Shown in pieces: positions 1 to 5,621 of a DNA stretch of 11,570 bases; within the stretch, counting starts at the first letter, position 1, and every line of letters starts with the position of its first letter. Source of the DNA: JBFFXF01 sp041569895. Its GTDB lineage: Bacteria; Planctomycetota; UBA8108; JACQVS01. The DNA is taken from positions 1 through 11,570 of the forward strand of contig JBFFXF010000245.1 of assembly GCA_041569895.1 (NCBI GenBank). Reading direction: 5' to 3'. The notes beneath the pieces are model-generated. The model ran no database searches and had not been told where the DNA came from. It saw only the letters and a program-made list of their open reading frames with translations. The position numbers and the translations under genes are program-made.

Positions 1-599
1 CCGCTCTCGAGAGCGCGGACTCGTTCCGCCGCCGGCCGCCCCTCGCCGGCCCTGAGCGCGGCGCGACGCGCGACCTCGCCGAAACGGACGAGGATGTCGG
101 CGAACACCGGGTCGGTGTGCATGGGCACGTGCCCGGCGAGGTCGTGGAAGATGTCCGGCTCGGGGAGGTACTCGAGGCTCTCGGCCGGGCGTATGGTGAT
201 GGTCGTCGGGAACTCGCGGCGTCGCAGGCAGTCGAAGAAGAGGTACGCCGGCACGTAGCCGCTGACCGCCTTGGCTCGGAAGCCGCTGAGCGGCGCGAGG
301 AACCGGTTGATGTCCTCGAGCGTCGGAATGCGACGCGGATCGAGCGCCAGCCGGTCGAGCCCCTCGAGGAACTTGTCGCTGGCGTACTGCCTCCAGCGTG
401 GCTCGATGCCGCCGTAGAGCTGCCTCCACGTCTCCTGGTTGGTCTCGCTGTAGAGCTCGTAGGGCTGGCGGATGAAGAGCTCGCCGCGGCCGCGCGCCTC
501 CTCGATGAACGGGGCACGGGTCGTCGTCAGGTCGGAAGTCACGTTGCCGTCGGCGCTCACTGCGGTGTTCCTGTCGATCGTCGTGTCCGACGCGGTCAT
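1..599 (-). CDS. phhA: Aromatic amino acid hydroxylase, probably phenylalanine 4-monooxygenase (3' part missing)
   Basis: Predicted to hydroxylate L-phenylalanine to L-tyrosine using Fe(II), O2 and a tetrahydropterin in the cytoplasm. The 199 visible residues read open from an ATG at 599 to the window edge. The catalytic-domain signature is clear: EPDIFHDLAGHVPMHTDP at about 147-164, with His152 and His157 as the two iron-binding histidines of the HDxxGH motif. The third ligand, a Glu in the family's W/Y-x3-EFG segment, would lie just past the edge. The first ~25 residues are Ser/Thr/Asp-rich and look like a disordered tail. The start overlaps the stop of the upstream regulator as ATGA, so translation is probably coupled. 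Tyrosine or tryptophan hydroxylase is possible from the fold alone; hpd and hmgA next door favour phenylalanine. A long plus-strand ORF over this region is a shadow. Confidence 0.9.
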   Translation of the reverse strand, partial: MTASDTTIDRNTAVSADGNVTSDLTTTRAPFIEEARGRGELFIRQPYELYSETNQETWRQLYGGIEPRWRQYASDKFLEGLDRLALDPRRIPTLEDINRFLAPLSGFRAKAVSGYVPAYLFFDCLRRREFPTTITIRPAESLEYLPEPDIFHDLAGHVPMHTDPVFADILVRFGEVARRAALRAGEGRPAAERVRALES

Positions 600-1255
600 G
601 TATCCACTCCGTTGCCATCCTTCGTTGCCGGACGCGCGCGGCTCCCGCCGGCCGTGCCGATCGGCAGGGCGGTCGAGGCCTTGATCTCGTTGAGGACAAT
701 GCTGGTTCGCACGCGGTCGACTCCGGCGACCGGAGTCAGCTTCTCGAAAAGGAAGCGCTCGAGCTCGGTATGGTCGGCGACGACCACCTTGAGGAGGTAG
801 TCGACCTCGCCCGTCAGGTAGTGGCACTCGAGCACCTCGGGGAGCTCCTTCATCGCGTCACGGAAGCCCTCGACGCTCTCCGGCTTGTGGTGCGCCAGCG
901 AGACGTGCACGAAGCAGAGGAGATCGAGCCCGATCGCCTCGCGGTCGACGATGGCCGCGTAGCGCTGGATGACGCCGGAGCGCTCGAGCTTGCGCAGCCG
1001 CTTCTGCAGGCCCGGCGGCGAGAGCCGCACCTTGCGGGCGAGCTCGGTGCTGGTCATGCGAGCGTCGACCTGGAGCAGGGCGAGCACGCGCCGGTCGGTG
1101 TCGTCGAGAGTCTGTCGGCCGCGTCCGCCGCCGTTTCCGGACGTCTTCTTCGCCTTCGCGGCGGTCGATCGCCCGGTGTCGTGGGCGGTCCTGTCCGTGG
1201 TCCTGTCCGTGGCCTTGTGCGCGGTCTTCTGACGGGGTGTCTTTTGTCGGGACAT
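596..1255 (-). CDS. Lrp/AsnC-family transcriptional regulator with long basic N-terminal tail
   Basis: Predicted DNA-binding regulator of the adjacent aromatic amino acid genes. Of 219 residues, about 50-98 form the winged helix-turn-helix (STELARKVRLSPPGLQKRL region) and about 113-190 the RAM effector domain, including the LTGEVDYLLKV segment typical of ligand-responsive Lrp proteins. Start chosen at the ATG at 1255 because GGGAG lies about 8 bases upstream; an in-frame start 66 bases further upstream falls inside the predicted promoter. The protein is longer than the usual 150-165 residues: it has about 48 Lys/Arg/Thr/Asp-rich residues before the DNA-binding domain and about 28 after the RAM domain. 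It is first in a leftward operon with the hydroxylase (ATGA overlap) and is divergent from hpd-hmgA, a typical layout for a local regulator. Phenylalanine or tyrosine as effector is inference. Confidence 0.92.
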   Translation of the reverse strand: MSRQKTPRQKTAHKATDRTTDRTAHDTGRSTAAKAKKTSGNGGGRGRQTLDDTDRRVLALLQVDARMTSTELARKVRLSPPGLQKRLRKLERSGVIQRYAAIVDREAIGLDLLCFVHVSLAHHKPESVEGFRDAMKELPEVLECHYLTGEVDYLLKVVVADHTELERFLFEKLTPVAGVDRVRTSIVLNEIKASTALPIGTAGGSRARPATKDGNGVDT

Positions 1256-1297
1256 GTCGGTTCTCCCGGGGCGGGGGCGGCAGGCGTCCCCATTGGA

Positions 1298-1326
1298 AGA
1301 ATAGTTCAAAAAAAGAACCAAATCAA
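1298..1326 (-). promoter_or_regulatory. Predicted sigma70-type promoter of the lrp-like/phhA operon
   Basis: On the minus strand TTGATT (1326-1321) and TATTCT (1303-1298) are separated by exactly 17 bases, in a distinctly AT-rich stretch of an otherwise GC-rich sequence. Transcription would start near 1291, giving a leader of about 35 bases that carries the GGGAG ribosome binding site of the regulator. Prediction from sequence only. Confidence 0.55.
1304..1318. promoter_or_regulatory. Candidate operator: inverted repeat GTTC-A7-GAAC
   Basis: A perfect 4-base inverted repeat around an A7 core sits precisely between the -35 and -10 boxes of the regulator's promoter, flanked by TTGG on the left (1293-1296) and CCAA on the right (1318-1321 region). 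Lrp-family sites are typically short palindromes with AT-rich centres, so this is a plausible autorepression site, also placed to affect the divergent hpd promoter about 30 bases away. The short arms mean chance cannot be excluded. Confidence 0.4.
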
Positions 1327-1348
1327 CGGATTTAGTTTGTTTATTTTC

Positions 1349-1376
1349 TTGCCGACCCGGTGCCCGGTGTTATACC
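1349..1376 (+). promoter_or_regulatory. Predicted promoter of hpd-hmgA with extended -10
   Basis: TTGCCG (1349-1354) and TATACC (1371-1376) are separated by 16 bases, with an extended -10 TG at 1368-1369. Each box matches the sigma70 consensus at four of six positions. Transcription would start at about 1382-1384, leaving roughly 80 bases before the hpd start. Any in-frame hpd start upstream of this would not be transcribed. Confidence 0.5.
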
Positions 1377-1381
1377 TTTCA

Positions 1382-1468
1382 ATGAGGAGCGAGAAATCCA
1401 GCGACCTGAACCCGCCCCGACCGGGCGCCGCTCCCGCCGGCGCGGGGCCACCGGGAGGTTCGCCGTGA
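1382..1468 (+). CDS. Candidate 28-codon leader ORF coupled to hpd
   Basis: An ATG at 1382 lies at or next to the predicted transcription start and opens a 28-codon frame rich in Pro, Gly and Ala, with PP pairs near codons 11-12 and 24-25. Its stop TGA (1466-1468) overlaps the hpd start as GTGA, the arrangement used for translational coupling. It has no Shine-Dalgarno site if the predicted transcription start is right, so it would be leaderless. It may be chance in GC-rich DNA; no family is recognised. Confidence 0.22.
   Translation: MRSEKSSDLNPPRPGAAPAGAGPPGGSP
1414..1448 (+). promoter_or_regulatory. GC-rich nested hairpin in the hpd leader
   Basis: GCCCCG (1414-1419) can pair with CGGGGC (1443-1448), and inside it CGGG (1422-1425) with CCCG (1433-1436). 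The structure ends five bases before the hpd ribosome binding site GGGAGG (1453-1458), so it could affect initiation. In GC-rich DNA such stems arise easily, so the functional claim is weak. Confidence 0.25.
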
Positions 1469-2556
1469 GCGACTTCTTTCCGATCCGTCGTATCGACCAC
1501 GTCGAGTTTTACGTCGGCAACGCCCGACAGGCCGCGGTCTATTACGAGAAGTGTTTCGGCTTCCGGAGGACGGCCTATCGCGGGCTCGAGACCGGCACCC
1601 GCGACCGCGCCTCCTACGTCCTCGAGCAGGGCGACATCCGCTTCGTGATGACGACGGCGCTCGGCGGGGAGCACCCGATCGCCCGCAGCGTCCTGCGGCA
1701 CGGCGACGGCGTCGCCGTGGTCGCGCTCGAGGTGCCCGACGCCGCGGCCGCGTACGAGGCGACGACCTCGCGCGGCGCATCCGGCGCGATCGCGCCGACG
1801 GAGGTCGCCGACGAGACCGGCATCCTGCGCCACGCGGCCGTCCACGGATACGGTGACACGCTCTTCCAGTTCATCGAGCGGGACGACTACGACGGGGCGT
1901 TCGCCCCCGGCTACACCGCCGTCACCAACGGCGTCACCGACGACGTCGGGCTGGTCGAGATCGATCACATCGTCGGCAACGTCGAGCTCGGCGCGATGGA
2001 CAAGTGGGTGCGCTTCTTCGCCGACACGATGGGCTTCACGCAGCTCGTTCACTTCGACGACGAATCGATCTCGACGGAGTATTCGGCGCTGATGTCGAAG
2101 GTGATGCAGGACGGCACGGGACGGATCAAGTTCCCGATCAACGAGCCCGCCGAGGGGCGCAGGAAGTCGCAGATCGCCGAGTACCTCGAGTACTACGGCG
2201 GCCCGGGCGTCCAGCACATCGCGCTCGCCACCAAAGACATCGTCCGGACCGTCTCCGAGCTGCGACGGCGCGGCGTCGAGTTCCTGCGCGTGCCGCAGAC
2301 CTACTACGACGACCTCGAGATGCGTGTCGGACGCATCGAGGAGCCGGTGACGCGGCTCGCCGAGCTCGGCATCCTCGTCGACCGCGACGACGAGGGCTAT
2401 CTCCTGCAGATCTTCACCCGGCCGGTCGAGGATCGGCCGACGGTGTTCTTCGAGTTCATCCAGCGCCACGGCTCGCGCGGCTTCGGCGAGGGCAACTTCA
2501 AGTCGCTCTTCGAGGCGCTCGAGCGCGAGCAGGCGTTGCGCGGCAACCTCGTCTGA
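1465..2556 (+). CDS. hpd: 4-hydroxyphenylpyruvate dioxygenase
   Basis: Converts 4-hydroxyphenylpyruvate to homogentisate with Fe(II) and O2, the second ring-modifying step of tyrosine degradation in the cytoplasm. The 363-residue protein shows the two vicinal-oxygen-chelate halves of the family: about 8-140 and 164-340. Expected iron ligands are His168 (EIDHIVGN), His251 (GGPGVQHIAL) and Glu330 (VFFEFIQRHG); the FPINEPAEGRRKSQI stretch near 223-237 is also characteristic. The start is a GTG at 1465 preceded by GGGAGG with a 6-base spacer; a longer in-frame reading from 1360 would begin upstream of the predicted -10 box. Hydroxymandelate synthase has the same fold, but hmgA 14 bases downstream supports the catabolic enzyme. 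Length is normal for bacterial members. Confidence 0.96.
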   Translation: MSDFFPIRRIDHVEFYVGNARQAAVYYEKCFGFRRTAYRGLETGTRDRASYVLEQGDIRFVMTTALGGEHPIARSVLRHGDGVAVVALEVPDAAAAYEATTSRGASGAIAPTEVADETGILRHAAVHGYGDTLFQFIERDDYDGAFAPGYTAVTNGVTDDVGLVEIDHIVGNVELGAMDKWVRFFADTMGFTQLVHFDDESISTEYSALMSKVMQDGTGRIKFPINEPAEGRRKSQIAEYLEYYGGPGVQHIALATKDIVRTVSELRRRGVEFLRVPQTYYDDLEMRVGRIEEPVTRLAELGILVDRDDEGYLLQIFTRPVEDRPTVFFEFIQRHGSRGFGEGNFKSLFEALEREQALRGNLV

Positions 2557-2570
2557 CGGGTACCAGCGAC

Positions 2571-3725
2571 ATGGCCTACTACTATCGACTCGGGGACGTC
2601 CCGCACAAGCGGCACACGCAGTTCCGGAAGGCCGATGGCTCGCTCCACCACGAGGAGCTGATGGGGCTCGCCGGGTTCTCGGGCAACAAGTCGCTGCTCT
2701 ATCACCTGCGACCGCCGACGCGAGTCGAGAAGATCCACGACGGCGGCGAGTTGACCATGGCTCTCGAGGAGCCCGGCCCGCTGCGGCACCGGCTGCTCCG
2801 CACCGCCGATGTCCCCGCGCGCGGAGACGCCGTCGAGGGCCGCGTGCCGCTGCTCACCAACGCCGACGTCACGCTGTCGGTGGCGCGCCCCGTCGAGACG
2901 ATGAGCTACTGGTACCGATTCGCCCATGGCGACGAGGTGCTCTTCGTTCACGAGGGCGCCGGCGAGCTCGAGACGCAGTTCGGCGTGATCCGCTACGGAC
3001 CGGGCGACTACCTCGTTATCCCGACCGGCGTCCTCTGGCGGCTGGTCCTCGACGCGGGCAAGGAGCACCGGTTGCTCGTCGTCGAGGCGCACGGCCACAT
3101 CGTGCCGCCGCGCCGCTACCTGAACAACTACGGCCAGCTGCTCGAGAGCGCACCGTACAGCGAGCGCGACATCAGACCGCCGGCCAAGCTCGTGACGCAC
3201 GACGAGGAGGGCGAGTTCGAGGTGCGCGTCAACGCGCGCGGCCGCATCGCGAGATACATCTACACCCACCACCCGCTCGACGTCGTCGGCTGGGACGGCC
3301 ACCTCTGGCCCTTCGCGTTCAACATCGGCGACTTCGAGCCCATCACCGGCCGCGTCCACCAGCCGCCGCCCGTGCACCAGACCTTCGACGGGCCCGGCTT
3401 CGTGCTCTGCTCCTTCGTGCCGCGCCTCTTCGACTACCACCCCGAGGCGATCCCGGCCCCCTACAACCACTCGAACGTCGATTCCGACGAGGTGATCTAC
3501 TACGTCGAGGGCGACTTCATGTCGCGCAAGGGCGTCGAGCAGGCGGCGATCACCGTGCACCCGAACGGCATCCCCCACGGCCCGCACCCCGGAACCTACG
3601 AGGGCTCGATCGGCAAGGAGCGCACCGACGAGCTGGCGGTGATGGTCGACACCTTCCGACCGCTGCGCATGACGAGGCAGGCGGTGGAGATGGAGGACGG
3701 GGAGTATCCCTACAGCTGGAAGTAG
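2571..3725 (+). CDS. hmgA: Homogentisate 1,2-dioxygenase
   Basis: Opens the homogentisate ring to maleylacetoacetate using Fe(II) and O2. The 384-residue protein has the two-part cupin layout of the family; the catalytic half contains PYNHSNVDSDEV (His300 and Glu307 as likely iron ligands) and NGIPHGPHPG (His336, matching the last ligand His of characterised enzymes by position in the PHGP motif). It is shorter than the roughly 430-residue proteobacterial and animal enzymes and looks like the compact bacterial type. The ATG at 2571 follows the hpd stop by 14 bases with only a weak GGG-type ribosome site, so it is probably co-transcribed and perhaps partly coupled. Maleylacetoacetate isomerase and fumarylacetoacetase do not follow; the next element is a repeat tract 12 bases after the stop. 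Confidence 0.96.
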   Translation: MAYYYRLGDVPHKRHTQFRKADGSLHHEELMGLAGFSGNKSLLYHLRPPTRVEKIHDGGELTMALEEPGPLRHRLLRTADVPARGDAVEGRVPLLTNADVTLSVARPVETMSYWYRFAHGDEVLFVHEGAGELETQFGVIRYGPGDYLVIPTGVLWRLVLDAGKEHRLLVVEAHGHIVPPRRYLNNYGQLLESAPYSERDIRPPAKLVTHDEEGEFEVRVNARGRIARYIYTHHPLDVVGWDGHLWPFAFNIGDFEPITGRVHQPPPVHQTFDGPGFVLCSFVPRLFDYHPEAIPAPYNHSNVDSDEVIYYVEGDFMSRKGVEQAAITVHPNGIPHGPHPGTYEGSIGKERTDELAVMVDTFRPLRMTRQAVEMEDGEYPYSWK

Positions 3726-3737
3726 CCTCCCGCCGTC

Positions 3738-3845
3738 GTCCTCGTCCTCGTCCTCGATGGCTTTCGAGTCGGGGAAGCGTGCGAGACCGACACCGACTCC
3801 GATTCCGATTCCGACGCCGAGGTCCGACTCCGAGGTCCGATTCAG
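3738..3845 (-). repeat. Composite intergenic repeat: GAGGAC array, linker, TCGGNN array
   Basis: Read on the minus strand this has a TCGGNN-type array (complement of 3786-3845), a linker containing AAAGCCATCGAGGAC (3764-3750), and three GAGGAC units ending at 3738. The same order appears on the plus strand at 10442-10619. A 23-base piece (3790-3812) matches the complement of 10502-10524 at 22 positions, and the 15-base linker matches at 13. As seen from hmgA, GTCCTC units begin 12 bases after its stop. No gene is supported here. Confidence 0.75.
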
Positions 3846-3848
3846 AGA

Positions 3849-4002
3849 TCAGAGATCCGAGATCAGAGCGTTCCCTTCTCCCTTCTTTCTTTTCCTGCCT
3901 TCCTGCCCTTCCTGCCTTCGTTGCCCCTCTCTTGCCGTCAGGGTTTGGCCCGTAATGTCGAGCAGCTCCATCGGGCACGGGAACGGGGACGGGAACGAGA
4001 AC
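3849..4002 (-). repeat. Intergenic repeat with C/T-rich tract, LLDxxGxTL module and GGGNAC hexamers
   Basis: From left to right on the plus strand: a pyrimidine tract with CTTCCTGCC-type units (3871-3920), a conserved stretch (3948-3967) matching 9170-9189 at 16 of 20 bases, and five hexamers GGGCAC, GGGAAC, GGGGAC, GGGAAC, GAGAAC (3973-4002). The minus strand holds a 40-codon ORF (3971-3849) whose peptide contains LLDITGQTL followed by a Lys/Arg/Glu-rich tail, resembling that at 9059-9244. Whether it is translated is unknown. The hexamers end nine bases from the stop of the DUF1501 gene. Transcripts of hmgA and that gene converge on this 286-base gap; no classical hairpin-plus-T terminator is seen. 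Confidence 0.7.
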
Positions 4003-4011
4003 GCCACCCCG

Positions 4012-5484
4012 CTACGCCAGGATCTCCGAGACCACTCGTGCCGGCTCGACGCCGGTGAGTTTCTGGTCGAGGCCCTGGTACTTGTACGTGAAGCGGTTGT
4101 GGTCGATTCCGAGGAGATGGAGGATGGTCGCGTTGAAGTCGCGGATGTGCACCGGGTTCTCGATGATGTTGTAGCAGTGGTCGTCGGTGCGGCCGTACTC
4201 GAAGCCCGCCTTGATGCCGCCGCCGGCCATCCACATCGTGAAGCACCGGCCGTGGTGGTCGCGTCCGTGGTTGTCCCTGGTGAGCTTTCCCTGCGAGTAG
4301 ATGGTGCGGCCGAACTCGCCGCCCCAGATCACCAGCGTGTCGTCGAGCATGCCGCGTCGCTTGAGGTCGGTGATCAGCGCCGCGGCGGGCTGGTCGATGT
4401 TCTTGCACTGGCCGCGGATCAGCTTCGGGAGGCTGCCGTGCTGGTCCCAGCCGCGGTGGAAGAGCTGCACGAACGGGACACCGCGCTCGGCGAGGCGGCG
4501 CGCGATGATGCAGTTGCGCGCGAACGTCCCCGCCTTCCGTGACTCCTCGCCGTAGAGGTCGAACGTGCTCTCCGCCTCGTTCGAGACGTCGAGCAGCTCG
4601 GGGACCGACGCCTGCATGCGGAACGCCATCTCGTACTGCGCGATGCGAGCGGCGGTCTCGGGATCGCCGAACTCGGCGAAGTGGCCGCGGTTGATCGCCG
4701 CGATGCGGTCGAGCATGCGCCGGCGCATGGCGCGATCGATGCCGTCGGGGTTTTTCAGGTAGAGCACAGGGTCCGCGCTCGAGCGCAGCTTGACGCCCTG
4801 GTGCCGCGACGGCAGGAATCCGCTCCCCCAGAGTCGCTCGTAGAGCGCCTGCTTCTGGCCCGGGCCGGCGGAGATCATGACGATGTACGCGGGCATGTCG
4901 CGGTTCGGGCTGCCGAGCCCGTAGCTCACCCACGAGCCGAGGCTGGCCTTTCCGGGCTGCTGGACGCCGGTATTGATGAAGGTGATCGCCGGGTCGTGGT
5001 TGATCGCCTCGGTGTTGAGCGACTTGACGATGGTGATGTCGTCGACGACGCGCGCGGTGTGGGGGAGGATCTCGCTCACCCACGTGCCGTGTCGGCCATG
5101 ACGGGTGAACTCGAACATCGGCGCGACGCACGGAAACGTCTTCTGGCCGGCGGTCATGCCGGTGATCCGCTGACCCATGCGCACCGAGTCGGGAAGCTCC
5201 TGGCCGTGCAGCTTCCGCAGGGCCGGCTTGTAGTCGAACGTGTCGATGTGCGAGGGTCCGCCGCACATGAAGAGATAGATGACTCGCTTCGCGCGCGGCG
5301 CGAAGTGCGGCAGACCGGGGATGCCGCCCTGGCGCGCGAGCGATTCCGGAGCGAGGTCGGCGGTATCACGCGCCTGCGAGGGCTCCTGCCGGAGCAGCGA
5401 TGCGAGCGCGGCGGCGCCGATGACCTTCGAGCCGCGACCGAGCAGGCTGCGGCGCGTCATCTCGAGCTCGAGCGTGTCGATCAT
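4012..5484 (-). CDS. DUF1501 family protein, Tat-exported
   Basis: Function is not established; DUF1501 proteins belong to the alkaline phosphatase/sulfatase-like superfamily and are abundant in Planctomycetota, usually paired with PSD1-type proteins as here. The 490-residue protein starts with a twin-arginine signal (TRRSLLGRG, hydrophobic segment to about residue 31). Family hallmarks follow: LFMCGGPSHIDTFDYKP, NHDPAITFINTG, LGSWVSYGLG, a central RGWDQHGSLP, DDTLVIWGGEFGRT, GRDHHGRCFTMWMAGGG and a C-terminal TILHLLGIDH block. Start chosen at the ATG at 5484 because AGGAG lies six bases upstream. The frame stays open to an ATG at 5625 that overlaps the preceding stop, but that extension is an Arg/Glu dipeptide run encoded by intergenic hexamer repeats and would bury the export signal. 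Likely co-transcribed with the upstream gene, 137 bases away. Confidence 0.95.
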   Translation of the reverse strand: MIDTLELEMTRRSLLGRGSKVIGAAALASLLRQEPSQARDTADLAPESLARQGGIPGLPHFAPRAKRVIYLFMCGGPSHIDTFDYKPALRKLHGQELPDSVRMGQRITGMTAGQKTFPCVAPMFEFTRHGRHGTWVSEILPHTARVVDDITIVKSLNTEAINHDPAITFINTGVQQPGKASLGSWVSYGLGSPNRDMPAYIVMISAGPGQKQALYERLWGSGFLPSRHQGVKLRSSADPVLYLKNPDGIDRAMRRRMLDRIAAINRGHFAEFGDPETAARIAQYEMAFRMQASVPELLDVSNEAESTFDLYGEESRKAGTFARNCIIARRLAERGVPFVQLFHRGWDQHGSLPKLIRGQCKNIDQPAAALITDLKRRGMLDDTLVIWGGEFGRTIYSQGKLTRDNHGRDHHGRCFTMWMAGGGIKAGFEYGRTDDHCYNIIENPVHIRDFNATILHLLGIDHNRFTYKYQGLDQKLTGVEPARVVSEILA

Positions 5485-5490
5485 CCCGAT

Positions 5491-5495
5491 CTCCT
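5491..5495 (-). promoter_or_regulatory. Ribosome binding site fixing the DUF1501 start
   Basis: AGGAG on the minus strand, six bases before the ATG at 5484. The alternative ATGs at 5523 and 5625 have no comparable site, which is the main reason for the shorter start. Confidence 0.6.
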
Positions 5496-5537
5496 GATTT
5501 CGATTCACGTCATTCCGGATCATGTCGCTCGCTCGTC

Positions 5538-5597
5538 GTTCCCGTTCCCGTTCCCGTTCCCGTCCCCGTTCCCGGTCCCGAGCACGGGCACGGGCAC
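5538..5597. repeat. Hexamer array between the PSD1-type and DUF1501 genes, with orientation switch
   Basis: Ten consecutive hexamers: four GTTCCC (5538-5561), GTCCCC, GTTCCC, GGTCCC (to 5579), then GAGCAC, GGGCAC, GGGCAC (5580-5597). The first seven are the complement of the GGGNAC type and the last three are the direct type, so the array is an imperfect inverted repeat centred near 5580 and could fold (CCCG-AGCA-CGGG core). In the mRNA the distal part reads as repeated GGGAAC in the leader of the DUF1501 gene. It starts 24 bases after the PSD1-type stop. Confidence 0.8.
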
Positions 5598-5621
5598 GGA
5601 CCGTCGACTCCGCTTCCCCCC

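Noticed and set aside
117..800. Plus-strand ORF opposite the left-edge gene
   Set aside because: The minus strand reads an aromatic amino acid hydroxylase with its iron-binding HDxxGH motif; the plus ORF also crosses into the regulator gene antisense.
2004..2570. Extension of the hmgA frame upstream to 2004
   Set aside because: It lies inside hpd in another frame and gives Arg-rich low-complexity sequence; the enzyme's conserved start is at 2571.
1306..3587. Long minus-strand ORFs opposite hpd and hmgA (1306-2469 and 2397-3587)
   Set aside because: Translations are low-complexity Val/Asp/Arg/Glu-rich and match nothing, while the plus strand has intact catalytic motifs.
3738..4002. Insertion sequence or transposon remnant
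   Set aside because: No transposase fragment, terminal inverted repeats or target duplication could be seen; the region is modular short repeats.
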